A stretch of DNA of 64,000 bases from Bursaphelenchus xylophilus (taxonomy: Eukaryota; Nematoda; Chromadorea; Rhabditida; Aphelenchoididae), in NCBI GenBank assembly GCA_904066235.2, contig CAJFCV020000004.1, forward strand, positions 7,936,001 to 8,000,000. The letters are read 5' to 3'. Each line of letters begins with the position of its first letter. The first letter of the stretch is position 1. Of the stretch, positions 1 through 11,069 are shown piece by piece. The notes under the pieces were generated by a model. That model saw only the letters and a list, made by a program, of their open reading frames with translations. It was not told where the DNA came from and did no database searches. The position numbers were made by a program, and so were the translations under genes.

Positions 1-1354
1 AACTTCGGCAATTTGACATTATTTAGATAATTCAAAACATCCTTTGAGATGATTCCAATTGACGCCTGATACGGTAGATGTAAAAGACAAGTGGCTGTCA
101 TCTTTTTCCTCCGATCAATGAGGAAAACTCTGCTCCGGTTTTTGTTGTCTCCCTAAAGGAAATAAACAATGATATCAATTGCATAATGTGCACTTACTCT
201 CGGTTCAAACTCTGTGTACAAACTGATATTTACATCCGAAGAAAAAGAGTTTATCCGTTGAAGATGGGCATGTTGATGATGCCGAATCAAATGGCGCCGA
301 TGAACTTTAGCTCTGTGGGGTCTGGAAAAATATGAACAGATGTCGTATTTTAAAACCAAATCCGTGATTTTCACTTACCTGAATAGCAGATCATAAGAGC
401 ATGTGCTTGACAAGTCTTTGTCTCTCTTGTGAACTGCATATAATTTACTTCTTTCTGAATCCAAGTCCATTAGAAATTCACCCGCCATCCGACTCGAGAA
501 CCCGCTTTCTAAAAGATCAATTGTTAATTTACATATAAACTCCGCCATAATGACATGCGTATGATGGATTACTTGCCTTCAGCAAAATTCTTGATTACAA
601 AAGGTTCCATTGCCTGTAAGTATCCCTGATAAGTGATCCTAAACTGCCGCACACTCCAGAAAGCGCCAGCAGATTGTGGATCAACGAAATACATGACATC
701 GGAGAAAGTGGAGTCCATGAAAGAGAGATCTACAATAAAAGTATGGTAAGTTACGATAATTCAAATTTTGATGTAAATAAATATCCCACCTGGTTCCAGG
801 ACAAAACTTGAGTTATTCATATACGAACAAGTGGCAAAAGTCATCGAGTTCAACAAGGAATAGCTGGAATTGCTGTTACTTTCAAATAAAACATAGTGAA
901 GCAGCGGGAAGGACGAAATACAACGTAAGCATTGCGGCAAGCAACAATAAATGTGTGGTTGAACTTACCTAAAGACTGAATATCCTGCCATTGCATTTTC
1001 GGCCGGAAAATCAACCGGCAACAGGCAAATTTGATGTTGACCGCGTTTAAAAATCAACTGAAATCCAACCTTCCCATTGTTGTAAACATCTCGAATATGA
1101 AGCTGGACGTTCGACGGGAGACAATAATTCAAGTCTCGGTGAACTTCTAGATACCGTTGAAGTTCGTTAAGTTGATCAGCTCGAGCAAAGACCAGCTGAC
1201 AATCCTGAGTTAAAACATATACGTAATAGGTCTGGTTTGTGTCAGAAATGGTCTCTTGAAGTCGTCGATGATCGCACTCACTGTGAAATCCCGATGATAT
1301 GTAGGGTATCACCAATAATACAACTACTACAGCCTCCGCAAAACTGCTTAGCAT
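1..1354 (-). CDS. Secreted protein of unknown family (partial, runs off the left edge)
   Basis: Not recognised as a known family. Six exons read in phase on the minus strand: 969-1354, 790-878, 577-729, 379-508, 198-321 and 1-152, giving about 344 residues so far, with the C-terminus outside the window. The start at 1354 gives a hydrophobic N-terminus (AEAVVVVLLVIPYISSGF) that looks like a signal peptide, followed by a cysteine-containing region with several N-x-S/T sites (for example NQT, NSS). Exon five encodes a basic, His-rich patch (RRHLIRHHQHAHLQR) and the edge exon a dibasic stretch (RRKK). No membrane segment is seen in the visible part. The intron between 577 and 508 reads best with a GC donor (G|GCAAGT), because the other possible donor does not keep phase with the clear TTTTAG acceptor. 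Inference: an extracellular or receptor ectodomain; the function is unknown. Confidence 0.7.
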
Positions 1355-4300
1355 CTCGCCAAAAGTAATGCAAAGACCTTTAGATACCGCTCCAAATCTA
1401 GTCAGGAGCTGGAGAACAGATTGACATAGCTGAAAGGGTTCCTTATAATCTCATAAAATAATAATTGGTAGAAAAAATACAATTCCAGGGCGATAAAAAC
1501 GACTTATCACTCGGAGCGTGGGGAAGTGTCAATCAAAAAAAGAGGGCGACAAATAATATTGTTTTATCATAAAGAGTCATTAGAACTTCAAAGGGTCATC
1601 AAATTTGACGGAGAGAAATTAAAAATTGGAGGAAAATCTCATGAAAATCTCAAATTGAAAAGGGATTCGCAAAGGAAAAAATAATTTATCGTGTTTTGAA
1701 AGTCAAACCCTCGAAATGTCCTCTATGACAAGTACAAGATCAACCAAAAAAATTGAGCAAAGGAACGTTCGTTTGGTCGTTCCGTGGCCAGATGACTGAT
1801 CATATGTCAATGTCACGATTTTAGGGTAGATTTTTGACTAATTACACATAACTCTAAACTTTTGGAGTGTCTGCAGTAAAGTAAGGCTGAGTTTAAAAAA
1901 TGGCCAAAGAGGACAAAAGTTGACTGAAATTTGGCAAAGTGCTTTCAAAGACATATGCAAGACACCTAACCTGTGCAAAAAATTCATTCATCAAAAGTTA
2001 GTTATCTAAAGACTGCCAGCTTCTTCGGTTACTAGAGCCACAGGTGATGCCCTTACAAAGCAATCAAAACTATCCAGGCAAAACGAAAAATATTTTTTGT
2101 TTTTATGTTTTCACTCGCAAATAACAATCTCGGTTGGCGCTGAAAAGTTCCGGCAAAGCTTTTCAGAAATGATTTATGACCATTTTTAAACCCATAGCCA
2201 AAATTTCTGTCATTCTGAATGTAACACCTGAACGAATTCTTGCTGACAATAAATATCATGCTTCTTGAAAAACCGCAAGGATTTGCTATATACACCCTGG
2301 CTAAAAAACAACAACGAATTTCGTTGTAGTGACACACACACAATCATAAATGTAAACGCTCTTCTTTTGTCTACATCAGATAAAATTCCGGGAGAGAGAA
2401 GCCGGAGGCATCAAGTTATGGTTTTTGCGCGTTCTGACAGCCCTCTGACTTAATATGCTATGATTTTACGAACTCACTTTTGTCTTCAAAAGCTGTCAGA
2501 ACACATTAAATTCATTGTTTCGGGAGGGACTATGCTTACAAGGTCATACAAGATGTTCTCAGATAGTAAATTAGATAAAGCCGAGGTAAATTGTGATTTT
2601 AAAGTGGACTTGAAAGCATTTTGAAGAATTTATGGGATGTGAAAGATAGCTGAAAACAATTTGCAAAATGTGAAGGGCAAACTGCGATATAGAAATATGA
2701 AATTCCATCGTTCCGTGTTGTTACATGATCTATAAAAAGACAAATGAAGAGATGAAATAAAAACTTATGTTATACTTGACCAAAAACGACTTCTTGGTCG
2801 ACTTTCCTAGTGTAAGAAATACAGATGCTTACAAAACACGAGTCCCCAGAACCATCGCGAAATCGTATTTCATCCCTATAACTCAATCTTCCCCTCGCAC
2901 GTGACAGCCATATAATAAAACTACTTGGAACTCCATAATAATCAAAAATGTAAACAAACAGTGGCATCGTATTGTTCCGCCCGAAGACTTTGAATGGCCC
3001 GGGAAATGGACGAATGATTGATAAAAACGAAAATTCCCCTCTGGGGAAAAACTCTGGCTGCTTAAAAAGGCGTTATAAAGAGGGTTCTGTGGCCAAGATG
3101 AACGGGAAACGGAGCGTGCTGAAGAGTTGCGGAAAACGGAGTAGAAATGGAGAGGAATGCGGAGGAGACGCTTACAATCTTGTAGAAATTAGAAACTGTC
3201 GCCAAAAAAATGCGCTTTGGTTCAAATTGACGCGTCGGTCGAGAAAAAAACAGTTTTTATCGATAACTTTCGCCTCATAAGCTTGTTTTTTTTTATGGAA
3301 TATCGTAGCCAAGCCTAAATGTTACAACTCTAAAGCTTTAAATACATTAGGACGTATTTTTAAAGTTGAAGAAACCCGTATCCCCTCATTTTATAAATTC
3401 AAGTCCCAAATTCTTCGTGTCTTCCTCAATGAAAACTCAGATGTCCTACAACAAACCTTATAGCAAACCTTATGACTTTATAACGTGCTCCTCAAGTGTT
3501 TCCATAAATGGCCGGCAAACCCATAAACCAAAAAAGTAAGTATTCAAAAATAAAAGTTTTGTTCGCGTTTTTTTACGCCGTCGGCAGAAAGTCGATTTCT
3601 CGGCCAAATATGGAAATCTAATTTGAGCGAAAAAAACGATTGGCCGAAATTTGCATATTTGATGAGAAAATAAGCTTCGATCTTCCTCAAACTATAGCCG
3701 CATAAAAGTAATAGTAATGAAGTGGAATGCAGAAATATGACAAGAACAAGTGGATACATCGTATTTTAAAAAAAATTATCATGCAAAAATCGTGTCTCCC
3801 ATGATGACATAACAGGGTATTTCAAATCTTTATATGGTTATGTCGACATTCCCAATCCCGGCCTAATGCCCCAAAGCTTGAAAAAATTTTAGGGTCGCAT
3901 TTAAAAATCTGAATGGGTTTCCAATGTCCTGAACGTCTTCCCAATAGAATTCGCCGGCTTAAAACTGTTTGGAAAACGAAAAATTCCGTTGAAGAGGGCG
4001 GAAAAGAATGGGACAAAAACAGCCTAATATAATAGTTGGAACAACGTTCTTTTTCCACTTGAGACTTGTAGAATGGAGGGTAAAATGGGGCATGACAACA
4101 AGCATCAATAGAGGTGGCGTCACGACAGGTATCGAGTTCATGAAAATTTGGTGAAATTTTTAAAAAATCTAAAAACAGTAGTGCAGATTATTATAGTCAT
4201 CATGAAAATCTAGGAAGAAGTTAAGAATTTAACGATTAAAGAAAAGATGACTTATTTTTTCGATATTCAGCCAGATAGTATTCAAAAAACACGTTCTTTC

Positions 4301-5479
4301 TCTAATTGCCTCTACTTATTCTTCACGTACCAACAGAACTTTCCTCGAAAATAACATCAAAACCAGTGTTTGACCCTCTCAAAAAATATGGAAACATTTC
4401 CGTCGTCTTTCTGAACTCTTGACCAATCCTCCAACACATAATCGTAAATCTTGTCGCATCCCCGAGAAAATACGAAAAACGGTGCCAAAGAGTCTTATGA
4501 AAACAAAACAAACCCTCCCTTTTCCGGAGGTCCAATTGTTTTTTTTTGTTTCCCGGAATACACTTTCCAGAATCTTGATAGGGAACGTCGAGGACACTAT
4601 TCTTCGCTAATCCAGGACAGTACGTAACAAAAAGGGCTGGGTCAAAGAAAGTCAATCAATTCTCCCAAGAACACGTAAATGATTCCAAGGATTACCGAGA
4701 GAATCTTTGAACTTTTAAATATCAAATTTCCAGGGTTTGGTTAGCAACAATAATATTTGCAACAAGGAAGCAAATTGCGACATTTTAATGCGCGTGGTCA
4801 CTCAAAAAACAACGAGAAATGAAATTGTGGCAAAAAACAAAACTCGGCTTCTTGGCCAGGATATTGTCCATTACCGAAACATCCTGGAAAGCCATCTAAT
4901 GGCCACTTGCTTTCCCGCAACGCGCTGCAAAACAAGGGGCGCGCGGATTTGAGCATAATCCAATCAGCTTATTGTTTTTAGCGAGTGCGCCGTTTTGTTT
5001 CGGCAGAACACGATAATTATGGGCTGTAGGAATAAAAAGGGTAGTAATGGGAGATCACTTTGTTTGGGAAAATTTTGTTTTTTGATAATTTATTGATTCT
5101 TCAGAAAAAGTGATTTGAGTCTTCATAAAGCGGTAAAATATAGAGGAACTAAGGATACCAAAAAATCTGCATACCATTTATACCCTCTCGCACTTGTTTT
5201 GACCCCAAATTTTTACGGATTTCCAATGCCCATGATCCATCTAAGATTAATCCCCAAAAATCTGAATATGTTGCCAATTCGCACTCACCAATCTCCCCCG
5301 AAATCCGAAAACGGAAGGCGCGCAAAGACGTTGGCTCAAAGCTGGGATTTCCGTTTGCGCGCTCCGTTTCTTCAACGCTTCCGTCGTAGAAGGAATTTTA
5401 AATTCGCATCAATTTGTTTATTCATCACAATATTTACAGGACAACGATTTGTATCGAAGACATCACAACCACATTTGAA
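1355..5479. other. Intergenic, no supportable gene
   Basis: About 4.1 kb between the 5' end of the unknown secreted gene and the 3' end of the first nuclear receptor gene. Reading frames of 60-140 codons occur on both strands, but none shows domain-like composition, linked splice sites or similarity to anything recognised. The left part is presumably the promoter of the secreted gene. Nothing else is seen. Confidence 0.5.
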
Positions 5480-7853
5480 TTACTTTTTATATTTTTCCAA
5501 TTCCGACATCCTCGGAACTCCGTAAGTATTAATCATTTTACCTATGAGAATGGATTCCCGAAGCATTATGGAAAGCTCTTCGATATCCCGGAGGATGCAG
5601 CATATCAAACCGAAGCGAGTCTTGTAGTCTCTTTCACCAATTTTTTGTTTCTCATACCACAACAGTTCGGAGAGAATTTTATCGACAATGTTGCTGTAAC
5701 GGTAGTCGTTGAAGTAGTAATGGACTAAAAAAACAAATTTGTTAGGGCTTTCGTGGCTATGTCCAAAGTTTTGAAATATTTAGGAACTCTAATTTATATA
5801 AAAAAATTCAGCGCAAACCTCAATGAAAGCACAAGGTAACTCGTAGCAAAAGGAAAACGCCTCAAAGGTGTCCGCTCAGTTTTGATTTTCCTTCAAGCAA
5901 AATGTTCGCAAAAATTATGAAAATATTTTTTTTTTAACCAAAAGCCACAAGAAATTCTTTTGTGACAATCTTTCGATTTCAATCAATAGAAATTGGGCAA
6001 ATCTTCAGACTGGAGATCAAGCCTACTATATTATTCAAACTTTTTTATTACCTTCTTTCCACATTATCAGCCCTGCCATTGCCACGACCTCGACTTCGTC
6101 CACCTTCATTCTTTTGAATTTGGCGGAGATTGTAAAAAGCCGTGTTTGGGTTTCGATCAAAGTCCTGTAAATGTTTGGGTTACCTTCTATTCTCCCGTTT
6201 GTTACCTTAACTTACCGGTAGCTTTGCTTCGGATCAGTGTCATGTCTGAAAAAGCTCTCCTGATTGTCCTTGTCCACATATCGCCCGTAATGCGTTACAA
6301 GTCTATTAAGGTCGTCAGGGAAATACAACGTATTCAAATGAAACATGTGCAGCTTCGAAAATCGGAATTCAAAACTTCGAAAAATCTTTTTCTAAAATTA
6401 TATTACTCTGACTTTTTCGGATAGTTTTCTCAGCTCACTTTATCCTCTTCATCAATATTTCTGAATGGATGAAAATAATTTACGGCCATTTCCAGTATGT
6501 ACACCAATTGGGCCCGGTTCAGTACAATGTACTCGACGGTTGTTCCGGGTTTAAAAACTTTGCCTTCCGAGAATAATTCTTCGGGATTGCACACAAAAAA
6601 CAGTTTCTTAGCTTCATCGACAAACTTCTGGTAGCCTTCTAACATCTTACTGATCAGTGGAGTGGGCGAGGCCGTCGGAACGAGGGATAAATGTGAGGTA
6701 GATGGCGCGGGATCTTTCGGGGTCGCTTTGTCATAGTTTATGTTTATATCTGTAAGTGAATATACGGAGTTATTACAGCTTTGCAAATATTTCTTACTGT
6801 TCCGGGACATCCCAAGATTGAGACATTTTTGGAAGCGACAATGAGAACATATTGAACGGATATCTGAAATATGATAGATACGACTTTTGGACGTTGAAAA
6901 GAGCAAGCTCACAAGAATATAGGGAGTTCAGGCTAACAAGTTTGAAGTACAATACGAAAACTTTGCCTGGCGTATTGTCTATTTTTGAAATTTTGGCAAA
7001 GAAAATTTTTAGCCCATTACAGTCCAGCGGTATAATAAAGCGCTATTTCCCGCCCACCCGTTTTCTAAACAGCAATAATTTATAGCCTTAGCATGGTGAT
7101 CATCGATTTGTTTCTTCACTGCCTTCAAGGTCACTCCCAAGGACGTGAGACGGTCATGGCCGCGGTATTTTTGCAACTTGAAACGGCTGATCGCTTTTTG
7201 TCGAGTAAACACGTTTCAGCGTTTCTCTGCCGTAAATTCTTCGCTTACCAAAGTACTAATCCAAAAAATGGCTTGTTGCTTGGAAGAGAAGATTAATTTT
7301 AATTAATTAGAACAGACGAAGGGTCGCAGTAATTACAGTTTTTTAAAGGACTGACTTACTTTTATTGATTGGGCAAGCCCCTTTCAGTTTACATACAAAA
7401 TTCCGATTGAGGACAACAGTTCGACGGAAGAAGGCGCTGCCTGAAAATGGAATAATTATAACGTGGAAAATTAAACTTATCGAAATTTTAATATTTAGTT
7501 CTAGGCTGTTTCAGAAGGCTTCCGCTACAACAATTACACCAATTTTCCAAGTAAAGCATCATTTAAAAAGCTATTTTTTTTTGGCGTTTTTTCATTCTCT
7601 CCGTGTCTAGAAAAAAATTCGCAAAAGCGCCCGAGGCCTTACAAAAGAATAAAATAGAAAGTAACATTAAAAATTTTGCGATAACGACGAAATGTAATGT
7701 TGAAAAATGTAACTTGCACGGTCGACAAGACACCACTTCAAAATGATTTCCAGCCGGAGTCGCGCCACAAACTTGGCACACCTTTTCCTCCTGTTGCCCA
7801 TTAAAATCAACGGTCAGGTAGTCATTACTGCTGCTACAAGGCGGCGAGCTCAT
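5480..7853 (-). CDS. Nuclear hormone receptor, nematode-expanded type (copy A)
   Basis: Ligand-regulated transcription factor of the large nematode-specific receptor group; it acts in the nucleus and its ligand is unknown. Exon 1 (7718-7853) carries the first C4 zinc finger (CQVCGATPAGNHFEVVSCRP). Exon 2 (7360-7440) gives SAFFRRTVV and the start of the second finger (CKLKGACPINK). The next exon near 6800-6868 completes it (CSHCRFQKC). Exons at about 6430-6750, 6215-6370, 6050-6165 and 5480-5726 encode the hinge and ligand-binding domain, with KLFFVCNPEELF, EVEVVAMAGLIMWKEG and a final CCILRDIEEL helix. The start at 7853 (MSSP) matches copy C; an upstream in-frame Met lies in probable leader sequence. 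Intron 1 appears to use a GC donor (T|GCAAGT) where copies B, C and D have GT. Oldest or youngest copy cannot be told from sequence alone. Confidence 0.88.
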
Positions 7854-8874
7854 TGTCTGAATGGAATGCATCGCTCCAGTTTCTTCGTGGAAACAAAAAA
7901 CCGATTGGGGATCACTGAGAAGGAAAAAGCGCCACACTAAAGAAATGCGCGGCCTTGATAAGAACACGATTCAGATTTTTATCGGCTTCGCGGCATCTTG
8001 CGCAATGGGACAAATGAACCCGTCTTCAGGCTGATTTCAAAGCAGCGATGGCAACCTAAAATGAAACAAAAATTTCCTCAAAAGGTCTAGTCTCAATTTG
8101 TGTAAACTCTCGTCTCATTCGAACGCGTTATTCTAAATTATGCATTACCACTTTTCCCGTTAATTAAATCACTTTTTTTCAAGGTTGCAAACCGTTTTGT
8201 TGTAACAAAATAAAATTCCTTTCGTCAAAAGCGATTCGAAAGGGGTAACAAATCCGAGCACAGAGATCCCTCTCTTTTGTGACCCACCTATGTAATAGCC
8301 CCAATTTTTTTCTGACCAGCGATTGTTTAATACGGAAACAAGTGTGCTGCGTGGATCGAATTCCCTCCGTTTTCAAGGCTGATGCAACTGGTTAAACACA
8401 GACTGCACTCGCCCAAAACACTAGGCGTGGGTGCAGGTTGAGGTCAAGAGATCATGACACATAAACCGAGGGTTATTCCAGTGGAGTGAGAAAAAATATA
8501 TGTATGAGTTTGTGACTTCAAAAATGACCTTTACAGAGCCAGAGATTAAAGAAGAGTGACTCTTGACTGGAGTCGAAACAAAAGGGATTTTGACTTTTTG
8601 AGAGGGGTAACTTAAAGTTTTCCTTCCATTTAAAAATCAAGGACTCTACGGCTTTCTAATATTGACTACTCTTCGTCTATGAAAGCTTCGATCCATGAGA
8701 GATTTGCAAAACAAAAATGGCCTAATTTTCGTAGAAATCCTTTATATCATCACTATGTTAAATATGATCCACCGCCTGTAAAATGAATTTAAAAGCGAAT
8801 ATTTGGTTATTTCAATAGTCGATTTGCATAAAAATATATTTTTATTGATTCCGAGAAATATAATTCCAAAACCA
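7854..8874. other. Intergenic, upstream region of receptor copy A
   Basis: About 1 kb between receptor copy A and the first inverted-repeat element. The proximal part is the likely promoter of copy A; an acceptor-like CTTCTCAG near 7918 on the minus strand could be a trans-splice site. No other structure is seen. Confidence 0.4.
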
Positions 8875-10272
8875 GGGACCAATTTACTAATACATTGGAA
8901 ATACATTCCACAAATACATTTCATGCAAATTTGAGAGATTTGGGAATTGGCTCATTTTGAGGGAAAATTATTTTGTTGAACGGCGGCGAGTCGCTGGCAA
9001 AATAGAAGAAGAAATGTCGCCAAATTTGGCAAAGTTTTGCAAAATAAATACTTCTTAGTTATCGTATGTGGCTAATTTCACTCGACATTGAAAGGAGGTT
9101 GGCTGGCCGCTCTCAGAGAGCTTTGCTTCAAACAAAAAGACGCAATAGAGGAGTTATAAACCTGAAAAGCACACTTAAAATTTGCACAAATACAAGAATT
9201 AAGTTTATTTGAAGTCATGAACAAAATCCCCTGGGGGTTTGGTGACCTTTTCCACAAATGAGGAAAAATTATCCGAAAAAAAGGTATCACAATTCTTTAT
9301 GAGTGGTTTTCTTCCAGGATTGAGACGAAATTTTCATTATCGTGACCAGTAAGGCACATGCTTATGTTAGAATCTTTTAATTGGAAAAATCCACGGGTTT
9401 CTTGAGTCCAATATACAGAAATCTACATGACAGTGATTGCAGCAAGTTTAAAGCTTCGTAAAACCACCCTCCTCAGATTTATAATTGTTATTGTGTCATT
9501 TATGGTTTGTTTGGAAGGATGTTCCCTACTTTTTTCAATATTTTGACGACTGATAACAAAAGAGATTTATGCATGTAAAAGTCAAGAACGAGGTTTTACA
9601 AATTACCTTGTAAAGAGTAATCACAAACCTAAAGAACGAAAATTTAGACGCGTCATGACCTCGGCGTGGTAAAAAAAGTCACAAAATTACTCCACACGAT
9701 ATGTCTGGTGTAAAAAAATGCGGTTCATTAACTGAAAATATTTGATGACAACAAGGAGTACTTATTGACAAATTTCAAGTGTGCTTTTCAGGTTTATAAC
9801 TCCTCTATTGGGCCTTTTTTTTGAAGCAAAGCTCTCTGAGAGCGGCCAGCCAACCTCCTATGTGAAGAAATGTCATCCAATTATTTTGTTTTGGGTTGCC
9901 CAGCCTGTCGAGTCAATCTCGGCTATTCACATTGTTACATTATAACATTTGCTTTGATAGAAGTGAGGAAAATGAAAAACCACAGTATCTAATCTGTGAT
10001 AAACACGAAATCTATCCTTTATCCCGAGTCGATACGAATTCCTTGGAGCTCCAGAACGATGTCGAGCAAAATTAGCCACATACGATAACTAAGAAGTATT
10101 TATTTGGCAAAACTTTGCCAAATTTGGCGAAATTTCTTCTTCTATTTTGCCAGCGACTCGCCGCCGTTCAACAAAATAATTTTCCCTCAAAATGAGCCAA
10201 TTCCCAAATTTCTCAAATTTGCATGAAATGTATTTGTGGAATGTATTTCCAATGTATTAGTAAATTGGTCCC
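8875..10272. mobile_element. Terminal-inverted-repeat DNA element 1 (non-autonomous), 1.4 kb
   Basis: The ends are inverted copies: the left end begins GGGACCAATTTACTAATA and the right end finishes with its reverse complement, ...TTGGTCCC at 10272. The left arm (8875 to about 9195, roughly 320 bp) pairs with two blocks on the right, about 10060-10272 and 9768-9862. The approximately 200 bp between those blocks (9862-10055) has no counterpart in the left arm, so it is either an insertion there or a deletion from the left arm. No transposase frame is present. No clear target-site duplication is visible. It shares internal motifs with the element immediately to its right. Confidence 0.8.
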
Positions 10273-10273
10273 A

Positions 10274-10958
10274 GGGCCCAGTTTAGTATCGACCTTCAAA
10301 TCCTTCCTTTAGTGCAACATTTGAATAAAACCCGAATTTTGCTCATTTATGGGAAATTTTCATTCTGAGGGAGGTCGGTTGACCGCTCTTTCAGAGATCT
10401 AAAAAATCTAAATTTTGGGTGAAAAAGAGTTGCGAAGTTATGAAACAATTCGTAAATGGCACAATAACCGTAATAAATGTGAAAAATACGAGATGCTTGA
10501 TATTTAACACAATCGCTTTCATTCAGATTACCTCTCTTTACAATTCAAACTTATATAAACTTCATTTATCATAGTTCGCCTTAAAAATGCGTTGGTTTTG
10601 CAAATAAAAAGTGTCTAATATGCCTGTATCCTGTCAATCACGAAAATGTAATCTCAACCAGAGCAAAAAACCCACTAAGAAATTGTGGTACCCTCTTTTT
10701 CGTGGAATATTATAGTTCATTTATTGAAAATGTCAGAGAACCCCCAGGAGATGTTGTTCGTGACCTCAGGTATACTTAACATTTGTTTTTTATTTGTATT
10801 TACAATTTTTTCTGAAGATCGAAAAATCTTCAGAGCTCTGAGAGAGCAGTCAACCGCCCTCACCCAGAATGAAAATTTCCCATAAATGAGCAAAATTCGG
10901 GTTTTATTCAAATGTTGCACTAAAGGAAGGATTTGAAGGTCGATACTAAACTGGGCCC
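10274..10958. mobile_element. Terminal-inverted-repeat DNA element 2 (non-autonomous), 0.7 kb
   Basis: The left end begins GGGCCCAGTTTAGTATCGAC and the right end is its reverse complement, closing at 10958. The arms are about 140 bp (10274 to about 10410 and about 10820-10958). One base separates it from element 1. The termini of both elements fit GGG[A/C]CCA[A/G]TTTA, and both arms carry a GGTTGGCTGGCCGCTCT-like motif (here GGTCGGTTGACCGCTCT), so they belong to one family. No coding frame is seen. Confidence 0.8.
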
Positions 10959-11069
10959 AGGTCCACTAAAAAAAGATATTGACTCTTTTTTTCTATGAGT
11001 TTATTCAAAATTTAACAAATAACTTATTTATAACAGTGCGGTGATAAAAAATACATTTATTTGGCGTAT

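Noticed and set aside
2053..2343. 96-codon minus-strand frame
   Set aside because: No domain, composition looks like chance, an overlapping plus-strand frame of similar quality exists, and no splice partner is seen.
4323..4655. 110-codon minus-strand frame
   Set aside because: Overlaps two other frames in different phases; no recognisable residues pattern or linked exons.
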